Position numbers and translations under genes: made by a program. Positions 1-5,059 of a stretch of 6,079 nucleotides of DNA are shown piece after piece. This DNA is from Frankiales bacterium (GTDB taxonomy: Bacteria > Actinomycetota > Actinomycetes > Mycobacteriales > SCTD01). The stretch covers positions 1-6,079 of the forward strand of contig JAOPWI010000060.1 in the NCBI GenBank assembly GCA_025965755.1. Direction: 5' to 3'. Positions within the stretch are counted from its first letter, which is position 1. Each line of letters opens with the position of its first letter. The notes under the pieces are model-generated. The model was not told the DNA's origin and ran no database searches. It saw only the letters and a program-made list of their open reading frames with translations.

Positions 1-144
1 CGGGACCTCGAGCTGGCCCGGCCCGGCCGTGGGCGCCGGCACCGGCACCGGCACGGGTGACAGCCCGACGCCTGCCCAGGCCGCGCCGACCAGCAGGGAG
101 CCGGTGAGGCCGGCGAGCAGGGTGGAGCGGACGAGCGGGTGCAT
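1..144 (-). CDS. Exported protein with signal peptide, N-terminal part only
   Basis: The gene is cut by the left window edge; only the first 48 codons are visible. It starts at the ATG at 144-142, with a GGAG Shine-Dalgarno at 154-151 and 6 bases between, which is why I accept it although it is short. The translation begins MHPLVRSTLLAGLTGSLLVG and continues AAWA-GVG: a short basic start, a hydrophobic core at about residues 8-24, and an AWA signal-peptidase I site near residue 24. A proline/valine linker (repeated VP, about residues 30-37) follows, then PGQLEVP at the edge. The product is therefore probably exported, with a flexible linker after the membrane-proximal part. Class F sortases of actinomycetes have this general layout (signal or anchor, Pro-rich linker, then a strand resembling LEVP), but too little is visible to claim it. 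It is divergent from the PAP2 gene, with 148 bp between the starts. Confidence 0.72.
   Translation of the reverse strand, partial: MHPLVRSTLLAGLTGSLLVGAAWAGVGLSPVPVPVPAPTAGPGQLEVP
32..55. repeat. Short degenerate hexamer tandem repeat (GGCACC)
   Basis: GGCACC occurs twice in tandem at 38-49, flanked by a one-base variant on each side (GGCGCC at 32-37, GGCACG at 50-55), giving about four units. It lies inside the minus-strand exported-protein gene and encodes its Val-Pro linker. Replication slippage could change the linker length, but with so few units this is probably just low-complexity linker coding. Confidence 0.5.
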
Positions 145-227
145 GCAGGACTCCGGCGCGGGAGGGGCGTGGTGCTCCTGCGTTTCGACGTCCGCCGCGC
201 GATCCCTGCCGGTGGCACGATGCCCTG

Positions 228-293
228 ATGCAGCACGAGGTCCGCCCCGCCGACGCGCTGCTGCGCGTGCCGAGCGACCCCGGAGCGCGTTGA
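228..293 (+). other. 21-codon upstream ORF coupled to the PAP2 start
   Basis: An ATG at 228 opens 21 codons (peptide starts MQHEVRPADALLRV) and ends in a TGA at 291-293 whose last base is the first base of the PAP2 start codon (TGATG). Just before it, a two-codon ORF (ATG at 220) ends in another TGATG overlap with the ATG at 228. No convincing Shine-Dalgarno precedes it; the nearest purine-rich stretch is GGTGG at 211-215. Such an arrangement could couple translation of the PAP2 gene to a leader peptide, or it may be chance. I know no homologue of the peptide. Confidence 0.2.
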
Positions 294-1189
294 TGCTGCG
301 CGTGGCCGGCCCGGACCACACCCTGCCCGGCCGGGACGCCGTGCGCGCGACGCAGGTGCCCGTCCCGACCCTGGCCTCGCGCCGCGTCCTGCGCCGCACC
401 GCCGGCGTCGCGCTGCGCCTGGGCATCGCCGTCGCGCTGTACCTGCTCTACGCCTACGCCCGCGACCTGCACGGCGCGACGGGCGGCCCGCAGGCGTACG
501 ACGCGGCCGTCGCCCACGCCCGCCACGTCGTGGCGCTGCAGGACGCCCTGGGGATTCCCGCCGAGCGCGACCTGCAGGAGCCGTTCCTGGGCTCGGACCT
601 GCTGGTGCGGGCGAGCGGGGCGTTCTACGGCAGCGCCCACTTCCTGGTCACCGTCGGCACGCTGCTCTGGCTGGCGCTGCGCCGCCCGAAGCACTTCGAC
701 CGCTGGTTCGCGGTGCTGGCGGTGACGACCTTCACGGCCGTCCTGTGCTTCGTGCTGCTGCCGATGGCGCCACCCCGGCTGATGCCGCCGGGCGAGGCCA
801 CCGTCGACACGCTCGCCGTCGTCGGCGGCCTGGTGTCCTACGACCACGGGGTGCTGGAGCGCATCAGCGACCCGTTCGCGGCCATGCCCAGCCTGCACCT
901 GGCCTGGGCCGCGTGGTGCGCCCTGGCGCTGCGCAGCTCCGGCGCGCTGCGGGTCCGGCGCGCCGGCCTGTGGCTGTCGCTGCACCCGGCGCTCACCGTG
1001 CTGACGGTGATCGTGACGGGCAACCACTGGCTGCTCGACCTCGCGGCCGGGGCCGCGCTCGTCCTGCTCGTCGCCTGGGCGCTGCCCTCAGGGCAGGCGG
1101 CCGGGAACCGAGGCCGGGTCGAAGCCGTAGGGCAGCTCCAGCCGGTGCGCCCGCATGAGGTCGGCGTCGCCCAGCAGGGCGCCGGTTGA
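293..1189 (+). CDS. PAP2-superfamily integral membrane phosphatase/transferase
   Basis: The protein has 298 residues and several membrane spans: about 40-57, 113-129, 138-157, 203-215, 226-242 and 248-263. It carries the PAP2 (phosphatidic acid phosphatase type 2) signature in the form seen in the inositol-phosphorylceramide-synthase-like branch. RPKHFDRW near 131-138 precedes the central helix; MPSLH at 198-202 carries the first catalytic His (H202); GNHWLLD at 243-249 supplies the second His (H245) and Asp249. Members hydrolyse or transfer phosphate on lipid phosphates at the outer face of the membrane; the substrate cannot be told from sequence. I chose ATG 293 because GGAG at 282-285 lies 7 bases upstream. 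The frame stays open back to 29, but that part overlaps the divergent gene and its coding looks poor. The last 34 residues are read from the antisense strand of cbiO (102-bp tail-to-tail overlap) and lie beyond the PAP2 fold, so they are probably a dispensable tail. Confidence 0.9.
   Translation: MLRVAGPDHTLPGRDAVRATQVPVPTLASRRVLRRTAGVALRLGIAVALYLLYAYARDLHGATGGPQAYDAAVAHARHVVALQDALGIPAERDLQEPFLGSDLLVRASGAFYGSAHFLVTVGTLLWLALRRPKHFDRWFAVLAVTTFTAVLCFVLLPMAPPRLMPPGEATVDTLAVVGGLVSYDHGVLERISDPFAAMPSLHLAWAAWCALALRSSGALRVRRAGLWLSLHPALTVLTVIVTGNHWLLDLAAGAALVLLVAWALPSGQAAGNRGRVEAVGQLQPVRPHEVGVAQQGAG
1082..1096. terminator. Perfect inverted repeat at the cbiO stop, possible terminator
   Basis: CTGCCCT-C-AGGGCAG is a perfect 7-bp inverted repeat around one base; as RNA it would form a stem of about 6 bp with a 3-base loop. 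The cbiO stop codon (1090-1088) lies at its centre, and it is the only compact hairpin I see near the convergent gene ends. No T-run follows on either strand, so a classical Rho-independent terminator is not supported. U-less hairpin terminators have been proposed in actinobacteria, which keeps the idea open. Confidence 0.28.
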
Positions 1190-1840
1190 CCCGTCCGCGA
1201 CCACCCGGCCGGTGTCCAGCACGACCGAGCGGGAGCACAGCTCGAGGGCGTACGGCAGGTCGTGGGTGACCATGAGCACCGTGAGGTCGAGCCCGACGAG
1301 GATGTCGGCGAGCTCACGCCGGCTGGCCGGGTCGAGGTTGGACGACGGCTCGTCGAGCACCAGGATCGACGGCCACATGGCGAGCACCGTGGCGACGGCG
1401 ACGCGCCGGCGCTGGCCGAAGGACAGGTGGTGCGGCGCCCGGTCGGCCGCGTCGGCCATGCCGACCTGCTCGAGCGCCTCGGCCACCCGGGCGTCCACCT
1501 CGTCGGGCGACAGCCCGAGGTTGGCCGGACCGAAGGCGACGTCCTCGCGCACCGTCGGCATGAACAGCTGGTCGTCGGGGTCCTGGAAGACGATGCCGAC
1601 CCGGCGGCGCACCTCCTGCAGGTGCTCGCGCTCGACCGGCAGGCCGTCGACGTGGACGGTGCCGGTGGTCGGCGTGAGGATGCCGTTCAGGTGCAGAACC
1701 AGGGTGGTCTTGCCGGCGCCGTTGGGCCCGAGCAGCGCGACCCGCTCGCCGGTCTGGACGACCAGGTCGACGCCGTGCAGCGCCGGCGACCCGTCCGGGT
1801 AGCGGTGGGTGACGCCGGCGAGCGACAGCGCGGCGGTCAT
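1088..1840 (-). CDS. cbiO: ECF cobalt/nickel transporter ATPase CbiO
   Basis: This is the 250-residue ABC ATPase that powers metal uptake by the ECF complex on the cytoplasmic face of the membrane. All ABC motifs are present: Walker A GPNGAGKTT at 38-46, Q-loop Gln86 in VFQDPDDQLF (typical of ECF ATPases), signature LSFGQRRR at 139-146 (Phe in place of the usual Gly, as is common in CbiO proteins), Walker B ILVLDEP at 159-165, D-loop SSNLD, and switch His193 in VTHD. It is somewhat shorter at the C-terminus than many CbiO proteins but ends after the complete fold. Only one ATPase is encoded, so it should form a homodimer, as in Co/Ni-type ECF transporters. The ATG at 1840-1838 overlaps the cbiQ stop by 4 bp (ATGA), so translation is probably coupled; no strong Shine-Dalgarno is seen. 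The frame stays open far upstream, but that part is shadow of cbiQ. It is the last gene of cbiMNQO. Confidence 0.96.
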   Translation of the reverse strand: MTAALSLAGVTHRYPDGSPALHGVDLVVQTGERVALLGPNGAGKTTLVLHLNGILTPTTGTVHVDGLPVEREHLQEVRRRVGIVFQDPDDQLFMPTVREDVAFGPANLGLSPDEVDARVAEALEQVGMADAADRAPHHLSFGQRRRVAVATVLAMWPSILVLDEPSSNLDPASRRELADILVGLDLTVLMVTHDLPYALELCSRSVVLDTGRVVADGSTGALLGDADLMRAHRLELPYGFDPASVPGRLP

Positions 1841-2598
1841 GCCAGCACCGCCGTCACCGCGACCAGGCCGGCCGACGCGGGCAGGGCCAGGGCAGCAGCC
1901 CAGGAGCCGGCGGTCGGAGCGGCGCGGCGCAGCACCGGCATGGTTCCGTTGAAGCCGCGCGAGCGCATGGCCAGGTGGACCCGCTCGCCCCGCTCGTACG
2001 ACCGCAGGAACAGCGCCCCCAGCGAGGCGGACAGGACCGGCCAGGCTCGGAGCCCGGTCGCGGTGAAGCCGCGGGACTCGCGGGCGACCTTCATGCGGGC
2101 CATCTCGGCGGCCAGCACGTCGGCGTAGCGGACCATGAACGACGCGATCAGCACGAGCTGGCGCGGCAGGCGCAGCCGCTCGAGGCCGTGCAGCAGGTCG
2201 CGGATCGTCGTGGTGGACGCCAGCACGATGCTGGCGATGACGCCGAGGGTGGCCTTGGCCAGCAGGTTCCAGGCGCCGAGCAGGCCCGACTGGGACAGCG
2301 ACAGCCCGAGCACGTCGACGCGGTCGCCGCGGGCCACGAGCGGCAGCAGCAGGGCGAAGACGACGAACGGCACCTCGACCACCATGCGGCGCAGCACCAG
2401 CCGCGGGGACAGCCGGGCGGTGAGCACCACGCCGAGCAGCAGCAGGGCGTACGCACCGAAGGCCCAGAACGACCGGGCCGGGGTGCTGACGACGACGAGG
2501 CCGAACAGCACGACAGCGGCGATCTTGCACTGCGCCGGCAGGCGGTGCAGCAGGCTCTCGCGCGGGACGTAGAGGGCGTGCGCGTGCCCCGCGCCCAC
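1837..2598 (-). CDS. cbiQ: ECF cobalt/nickel transporter coupling protein CbiQ (T-component)
   Basis: CbiQ is the transmembrane subunit that links the CbiO ATPases to the metal-binding CbiM. The 253-residue protein starts with a family-typical segment (HALYVPRESLLHRLPAQCK, about 7-25). Hydrophobic spans follow at about 26-40, 45-60, 72-89, 113-128, 146-160 and 232-252. The two cytoplasmic coupling-helix motifs that dock into the ATPases are clear: ARESRG at 172-177 and AMRSRG at 210-215, both the A-R-x-R-G type of T-components. The start is a GTG at 2598-2596, only 2 bases after the cbiN stop, with a weak upstream purine stretch, so coupled translation is likely. Its stop overlaps the cbiO start. 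Length and motif order are normal, and nothing looks damaged. Confidence 0.95.
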   Translation of the reverse strand: MGAGHAHALYVPRESLLHRLPAQCKIAAVVLFGLVVVSTPARSFWAFGAYALLLLGVVLTARLSPRLVLRRMVVEVPFVVFALLLPLVARGDRVDVLGLSLSQSGLLGAWNLLAKATLGVIASIVLASTTTIRDLLHGLERLRLPRQLVLIASFMVRYADVLAAEMARMKVARESRGFTATGLRAWPVLSASLGALFLRSYERGERVHLAMRSRGFNGTMPVLRRAAPTAGSWAAALALPASAGLVAVTAVLA

Positions 2599-2600
2599 GG

Positions 2601-2942
2601 CTAGACCCGGCTCGCGGGGCGGCGGCGGCCCAGCCGCGCGACACCCCAGAACAGCAGCGTGCCGACGACCAGCACCAGCGCGACGCCGATCACTCCGGCG
2701 AGCCCGCCCGCCAGGCGCGGGTCGTCGATGCCGCGCACGGCGTAGTCGGCCAGAAAGAGGTCGCCGAACGCGTGCTCGTCAGCGGAGGTCAGGAAGCCCT
2801 GATCGCCGGCGACCTTCTCCAGCCCGTCCGGCTCGCTGCTGGCGTAGCCGCTGACGAACCCGGCGAGCACGAAGGCGAGCAGCACGCCGGCGACCAGCAG
2901 GCCGCGGGCCGACCGGGAGCGCGTCGGGACCGGGGCGGTCAC
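2601..2942 (-). CDS. cbiN: CbiN-like PDGLE-domain subunit of the Co/Ni ECF transporter
   Basis: A 113-residue membrane protein with two spans (about 13-32 and 77-99) joined by an extracytoplasmic loop of about 45 residues. The PDGLE motif after which this family is named is at 38-42 in SSEPDGLEKVA, just after the first helix, followed by DEHAFGDLFLADYAV. CbiN/NikN-type proteins associate with CbiM and are needed for metal loading or transport; they are not ATPases. I place the start at GTG 2942-2940, which overlaps the cbiM stop by 4 bp (GTGA) and gives the usual size. The longer open frame upstream is antisense or out-of-frame cbiM. No Shine-Dalgarno is evident, consistent with coupling to cbiM. 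The basic C-terminus (RLGRRRPASRV) should face the cytoplasm. Confidence 0.92.
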   Translation of the reverse strand: MTAPVPTRSRSARGLLVAGVLLAFVLAGFVSGYASSEPDGLEKVAGDQGFLTSADEHAFGDLFLADYAVRGIDDPRLAGGLAGVIGVALVLVVGTLLFWGVARLGRRRPASRV

Positions 2943-3655
2943 GGCCGGGCCGCCGGAACCGCGGGAACGACCGGAGCCGGTGCAGAGCGGGCGCTCTCCC
3001 GGCGCAGCAGGCCGCGAGCCCCGTGGACCAGGTCGGGGCGGCTGCGCAGGACCAGGCCGACGGTGAGGAAGGTGATGGTCGCCTCGCCGAGCCCGATGAG
3101 CACGTGCACGCCGACCATGGCGGCCAGAACGGCGCGCAGCGACAGGTCCTCGACGGTGCCTCCGATGGCGAACTGGAGCACGAAGCCGGCCGCCGCGATC
3201 GGGACGGACAGGCCGGCGGCGACGGCGGCCGCGACGGGCACCGAGGTGCGGCGCTGCGGCAGCAGGCGCAGCACGACGCGGAAGATCAGGTAGCCGCCGA
3301 GCGCCCCGAGCAGCGACATGTTCGTGACGTTGAGCCCCAGCGCGGTGATGCCGCCGTCGGCGAAGAACAGCCCCTGAAGCAGGAGCACGACGGCCAGGCA
3401 GGTCGCCCCGATCCACGGTCCGACCAGCACCGCGGCGAGCACGCCGCCGAGCAGGTGGCCGCTGGTCCCGGCGGCGACCGGGAAGTTGAGCATCTGGGCG
3501 GCGAAGACGAAGGCGGCGGTCAGCCCGGCGAGCGGGGCGGCGCGGTCGTCCAGCTCCGCGCTGCCGCGACGCAGGCAGTAGCCGATGCCGGCCGCCGCCA
3601 CGACGCCGAAGGCGACCGACGTCGGCGCGTCGATGAACCCGTCGGGGATGTGCAT
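2939..3655 (-). CDS. cbiM: ECF cobalt/nickel transporter substrate-binding membrane protein CbiM
   Basis: CbiM is the S-component that binds Co2+ or Ni2+ and carries it across the membrane. The 238-residue protein begins exactly with MHIPDGFI. In the NikM/CbiM family the free N-terminus with Met1 and His2 helps bind the metal, so this fixes the start at ATG 3655-3653 and excludes a cleaved signal peptide. The further ligand His67 is present in NFPVAAGTSGHLLGG (58-71). Other family blocks are LLQGLFFADGGITALGLNVTN (about 92-112) and IGLGEATITF (187-196). I count about six or seven hydrophobic spans. The last 20 or so residues form an Ala/Pro-rich tail of no known role. It is the first gene of cbiMNQO and is preceded by inverted repeats suggesting repressor control. 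The choice between cobalt and nickel cannot be made from sequence: the PDG form of the N-terminus is frequent in nickel-type members, but this is weak evidence. Confidence 0.97.
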   Translation of the reverse strand: MHIPDGFIDAPTSVAFGVVAAAGIGYCLRRGSAELDDRAAPLAGLTAAFVFAAQMLNFPVAAGTSGHLLGGVLAAVLVGPWIGATCLAVVLLLQGLFFADGGITALGLNVTNMSLLGALGGYLIFRVVLRLLPQRRTSVPVAAAVAAGLSVPIAAAGFVLQFAIGGTVEDLSLRAVLAAMVGVHVLIGLGEATITFLTVGLVLRSRPDLVHGARGLLRRESARSAPAPVVPAVPAARP

Positions 3656-3676
3656 GTCCGGTCCCGCCTGCTCCGT

Positions 3677-3701
3677 CTACCTGCGACTCATTCGCAGGTA
3701 G
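3677..3701. promoter_or_regulatory. 25-bp palindrome upstream of cbiM, candidate metal-repressor operator
   Basis: The left arm CTACCTGCGA (3677-3686) and right arm TCGCAGGTAG (3692-3701) are perfect reverse complements around a 5-base centre, 22 bp upstream of the cbiM ATG. Read on the minus strand, the inner 15 bases are TGCGAAT-G-AGTCGCA. This matches the 7-1-7 layout of Fur-family boxes (TGATAAT-G-ATTATCA) at 10 of 15 positions. Fur-family members such as Nur (nickel) and Zur (zinc) control metal genes in actinomycetes, so a metal-sensing repressor is plausible. As RNA the arms could also form a 10-bp stem in the cbiM leader. Which protein binds, if any, is inference. Confidence 0.6.
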
Positions 3702-3715
3702 TTGCTGGTGGCAAC
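3701..3715. promoter_or_regulatory. Second inverted repeat (GTTGC-N5-GCAAC) abutting the palindrome
   Basis: GTTGC at 3701-3705 and GCAAC at 3711-3715 form a perfect 5-bp inverted repeat with a 5-base spacer, sharing base 3701 with the larger palindrome. Its TTGC and GCAA halves recall the half-sites I remember for the Streptomyces nickel regulator Nur, but the spacing differs by 4 bases, so this is only a resemblance. It overlaps the candidate cbiM -10 element. Confidence 0.4.
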
Positions 3716-3718
3716 CTA
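3713..3718 (-). promoter_or_regulatory. Candidate -10 element for the cbiMNQO operon
   Basis: On the minus strand TAGGTT (3718-3713) fits the TANNNT -10 pattern. The transcription start would be near 3706, leaving a leader of about 50 bases that contains the 25-bp palindrome. No good -35 is seen at the right distance (the hexamer there is TGGCGG), so an activator or a different sigma factor may be involved. Assigned mainly by position. Confidence 0.3.
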
Positions 3719-3757
3719 GGACAGGACCGCTGCGGCCGCCATCGGAAGGGCTGCGCG

Positions 3758-3769
3758 CCAGCCGGCTGG
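3758..3769. repeat. Perfect 12-bp palindrome in the cbiM/phosphatase intergenic region
   Basis: CCAGCCGGCTGG is self-complementary. It sits 15 bases upstream of the TAATCT -10 candidate for the phosphatase gene, near its expected -35 position. GCCGGCT recurs at 3791-3797, exactly 30 bp further on. In DNA this GC-rich a 12-bp palindrome is not rare, so a regulatory role is only possible. Confidence 0.3.
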
Positions 3770-3784
3770 AGGCTGACCGCCCGG

Positions 3785-3790
3785 TAATCT
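3785..3790 (+). promoter_or_regulatory. Candidate -10 element for the SpoIIE-type phosphatase gene
   Basis: TAATCT stands out in the GC-rich intergenic region, fits TANNNT, and lies 54 bases before the GTG start. No recognisable -35 hexamer occurs 16-19 bases upstream, and I see no SigB/SigF-type GTTT/GGGTAT pair. Low-confidence placement. Confidence 0.3.
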
Positions 3791-3844
3791 GCCGGCTCCG
3801 CGGGCCGCTCCCTGGCGACCCGCATCGCCCAGGACGGAGGTCTC

Positions 3845-5050
3845 GTGCCGAGCACGGCGGACCGCACGCTGGCGGCCCTCCGGTCCCTGCTGCGGGCCTC
3901 GCACCTCGCCGGCCCGGACGACCTGCCCGGCCTCGTGTCGGACGCGGGCACCGAGCTCGGGGCCGTGCGGACCGTGCTCTACCTGGTCGGCTACGACCAG
4001 GCGCAGCTGGTCCCGCTGTCGGACGAGCCGGACATCCAGGCCGTCCCGGTCGACGGCACCCTCGCCGGCCTGGCGTTCAGCGACGTCGTGCAGCACGTGA
4101 CCAGCGACGACGGCCCGGTGCTCTGGACGCCCCTGCTCAACGGCACCGAGCGCCTCGGCGTGGTGCAGATCACCTTCCCCGGCGGCGTCCTGCTCGACGA
4201 CGAGCTGCGGGCCGCCTGCCTGGACGTCGTGACGCTGATGGCCGAGCTGATCGTCACCCGATCGCAGTACGGCGACCGCGTCGAGCGCGCCCGCCGCGAG
4301 GGCGGCATGACCGTCCCGGCGGAGCTGCAGTGGCGCCTGCTCCCGCCCCTGACCTTCGTGTCCCGCCGGGTGGCGCTGGCCGGCGTGGTCGCTCCGGCCG
4401 AGCAGGTGGCCGGGGACTCCTTCGACTACGCGCTCAACGGTGACGTCGCGCACGTCGCGCTGCTGGACGCCATGGGCCACGGCCTGGAGGCCACCCTGCT
4501 GGCGGCGGTCGCCATCAGCTCGCTGCGCAACGCCCGCCGGTCCGGCGCCGACCTGCTGACCACCGTGCGCCGGATGGACGCCGACATCGCCGCGCAGTTC
4601 GGCCCCGACCGGTTCGTCACCGGCGTGGTCGGCGAGCTCGACGTCAGCACCGGCTGGTGGCGCTGGCTGTCCTGCGGCCACCCGCCGGCCCTGCTGGTGC
4701 GCGCCGGTCGCGTGGTCAAGGTCCTCGACGAGGTCGTCGCCGCTCCCCTGGGCCTGGAGCTGCTCGACCGCGAGCTGGCGCTCGGCTCGGAGCGGCTGGA
4801 GCCCGGCGACCGCCTGGTGCTCTACACCGACGGCGTCGTGGAGGCGCGCGACGCCGCCGGGGAGTTCTTCGGCACCGAGCGGCTGGTGGAGCTGGTGGCC
4901 CGCCAGGCCGCGTCCGGGCGGCCGACCGCCGAGACGCTGCGCCGGCTCAACCACGCGATCCTGGCCCACCAGGAGGGCCGCCTGCAGGACGACGCGACGA
5001 CGGTGCTCATCGAGTGGCTCACCGAGGAGCCGGACCACAGCCTGCCGTAG
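3845..5050 (+). CDS. SpoIIE/RsbU-family PP2C serine phosphatase with GAF-like N-terminus
   Basis: The 401-residue protein has no membrane span and should be cytoplasmic. Residues about 8-145 look like a GAF-type sensory domain (alternating strands VRTVLYLVGY and VVQITFPGGV), assigned from pattern only. A linker helix (about 140-165, SQYGDRVERARRE) leads into the SpoIIE PP2C-like phosphatase domain (about 170-392). The metal-binding and core motifs are intact: GDSFDY at 190-195, DAMGHGLEA at 208-216, SCGHPPALLV at 277-285, LYTDGVVEAR at 326-335 and DDATTVLI at 382-389. This family dephosphorylates phosphoserine or phosphothreonine on STAS-type anti-anti-sigma factors, releasing a sigma factor through partner switching. 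No anti-sigma or STAS gene lies in the window, so the target is unknown. The GTG start is supported by AGGACGGAGG at 3831-3840, 4 bases upstream. It is divergent from cbiM, and its stop is 3 bases from the convergent tetR stop. Confidence 0.95.
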   Translation: MPSTADRTLAALRSLLRASHLAGPDDLPGLVSDAGTELGAVRTVLYLVGYDQAQLVPLSDEPDIQAVPVDGTLAGLAFSDVVQHVTSDDGPVLWTPLLNGTERLGVVQITFPGGVLLDDELRAACLDVVTLMAELIVTRSQYGDRVERARREGGMTVPAELQWRLLPPLTFVSRRVALAGVVAPAEQVAGDSFDYALNGDVAHVALLDAMGHGLEATLLAAVAISSLRNARRSGADLLTTVRRMDADIAAQFGPDRFVTGVVGELDVSTGWWRWLSCGHPPALLVRAGRVVKVLDEVVAAPLGLELLDRELALGSERLEPGDRLVLYTDGVVEARDAAGEFFGTERLVELVARQAASGRPTAETLRRLNHAILAHQEGRLQDDATTVLIEWLTEEPDHSLP

Positions 5051-5059
5051 GCGTCAGGC
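5040..5059. terminator. Imperfect hairpin across the convergent phosphatase/tetR stops
   Basis: GCCTG (5040-5044) pairs with CAGGC (5055-5059), then one mismatch, two more pairs, and the loop TAGG containing the phosphatase stop codon. The stop codons of the two convergent genes lie in or beside this hairpin, with only 3 bases between them. There is no T-run, so a role as shared terminator is a guess from position. Confidence 0.22.

Noticed and set aside
32..55. GGCACC tandem repeat as a CRISPR or regulatory iteron
   Set aside because: Units are 6 bp, about four copies, and lie in frame inside a Val-Pro linker; coding low complexity explains it.
29..292. Upstream extension of the PAP2 reading frame to an ATG-less open stretch starting near 29
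   Set aside because: It covers the divergent exported-protein gene and intergenic DNA, encodes Arg/Ala/Pro-rich sequence without family features, and ATG 293 has a good Shine-Dalgarno.
145..292. Divergent promoters between the exported-protein gene and the PAP2 gene
   Set aside because: I looked on both strands for -10/-35 pairs and found none convincing; only the small upstream ORFs are noted.
1841..2644. Long open minus-strand frame upstream of cbiO (268 extra codons)
   Set aside because: It is a GC-driven shadow of cbiQ in another frame; the ABC domain begins at the ATG at 1840, which overlaps the cbiQ stop.
1262..3293. Several plus-strand open frames of 140-290 codons opposite the cbi operon
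   Set aside because: Antisense shadows without ribosome sites or recognisable domains; the minus-strand genes are unmistakable.
3656..3844. Cobalamin riboswitch before cbiM
   Set aside because: Read on the minus strand, I find no B12-box-like core or the usual conserved blocks, and the region is short. A covariance search would settle it.
3716..5038. 440-codon open frame on the minus strand opposite the phosphatase gene
   Set aside because: Low-complexity His/Gln/Gly/Arg composition typical of antisense frames in GC-rich genes; the plus strand carries all PP2C motifs.
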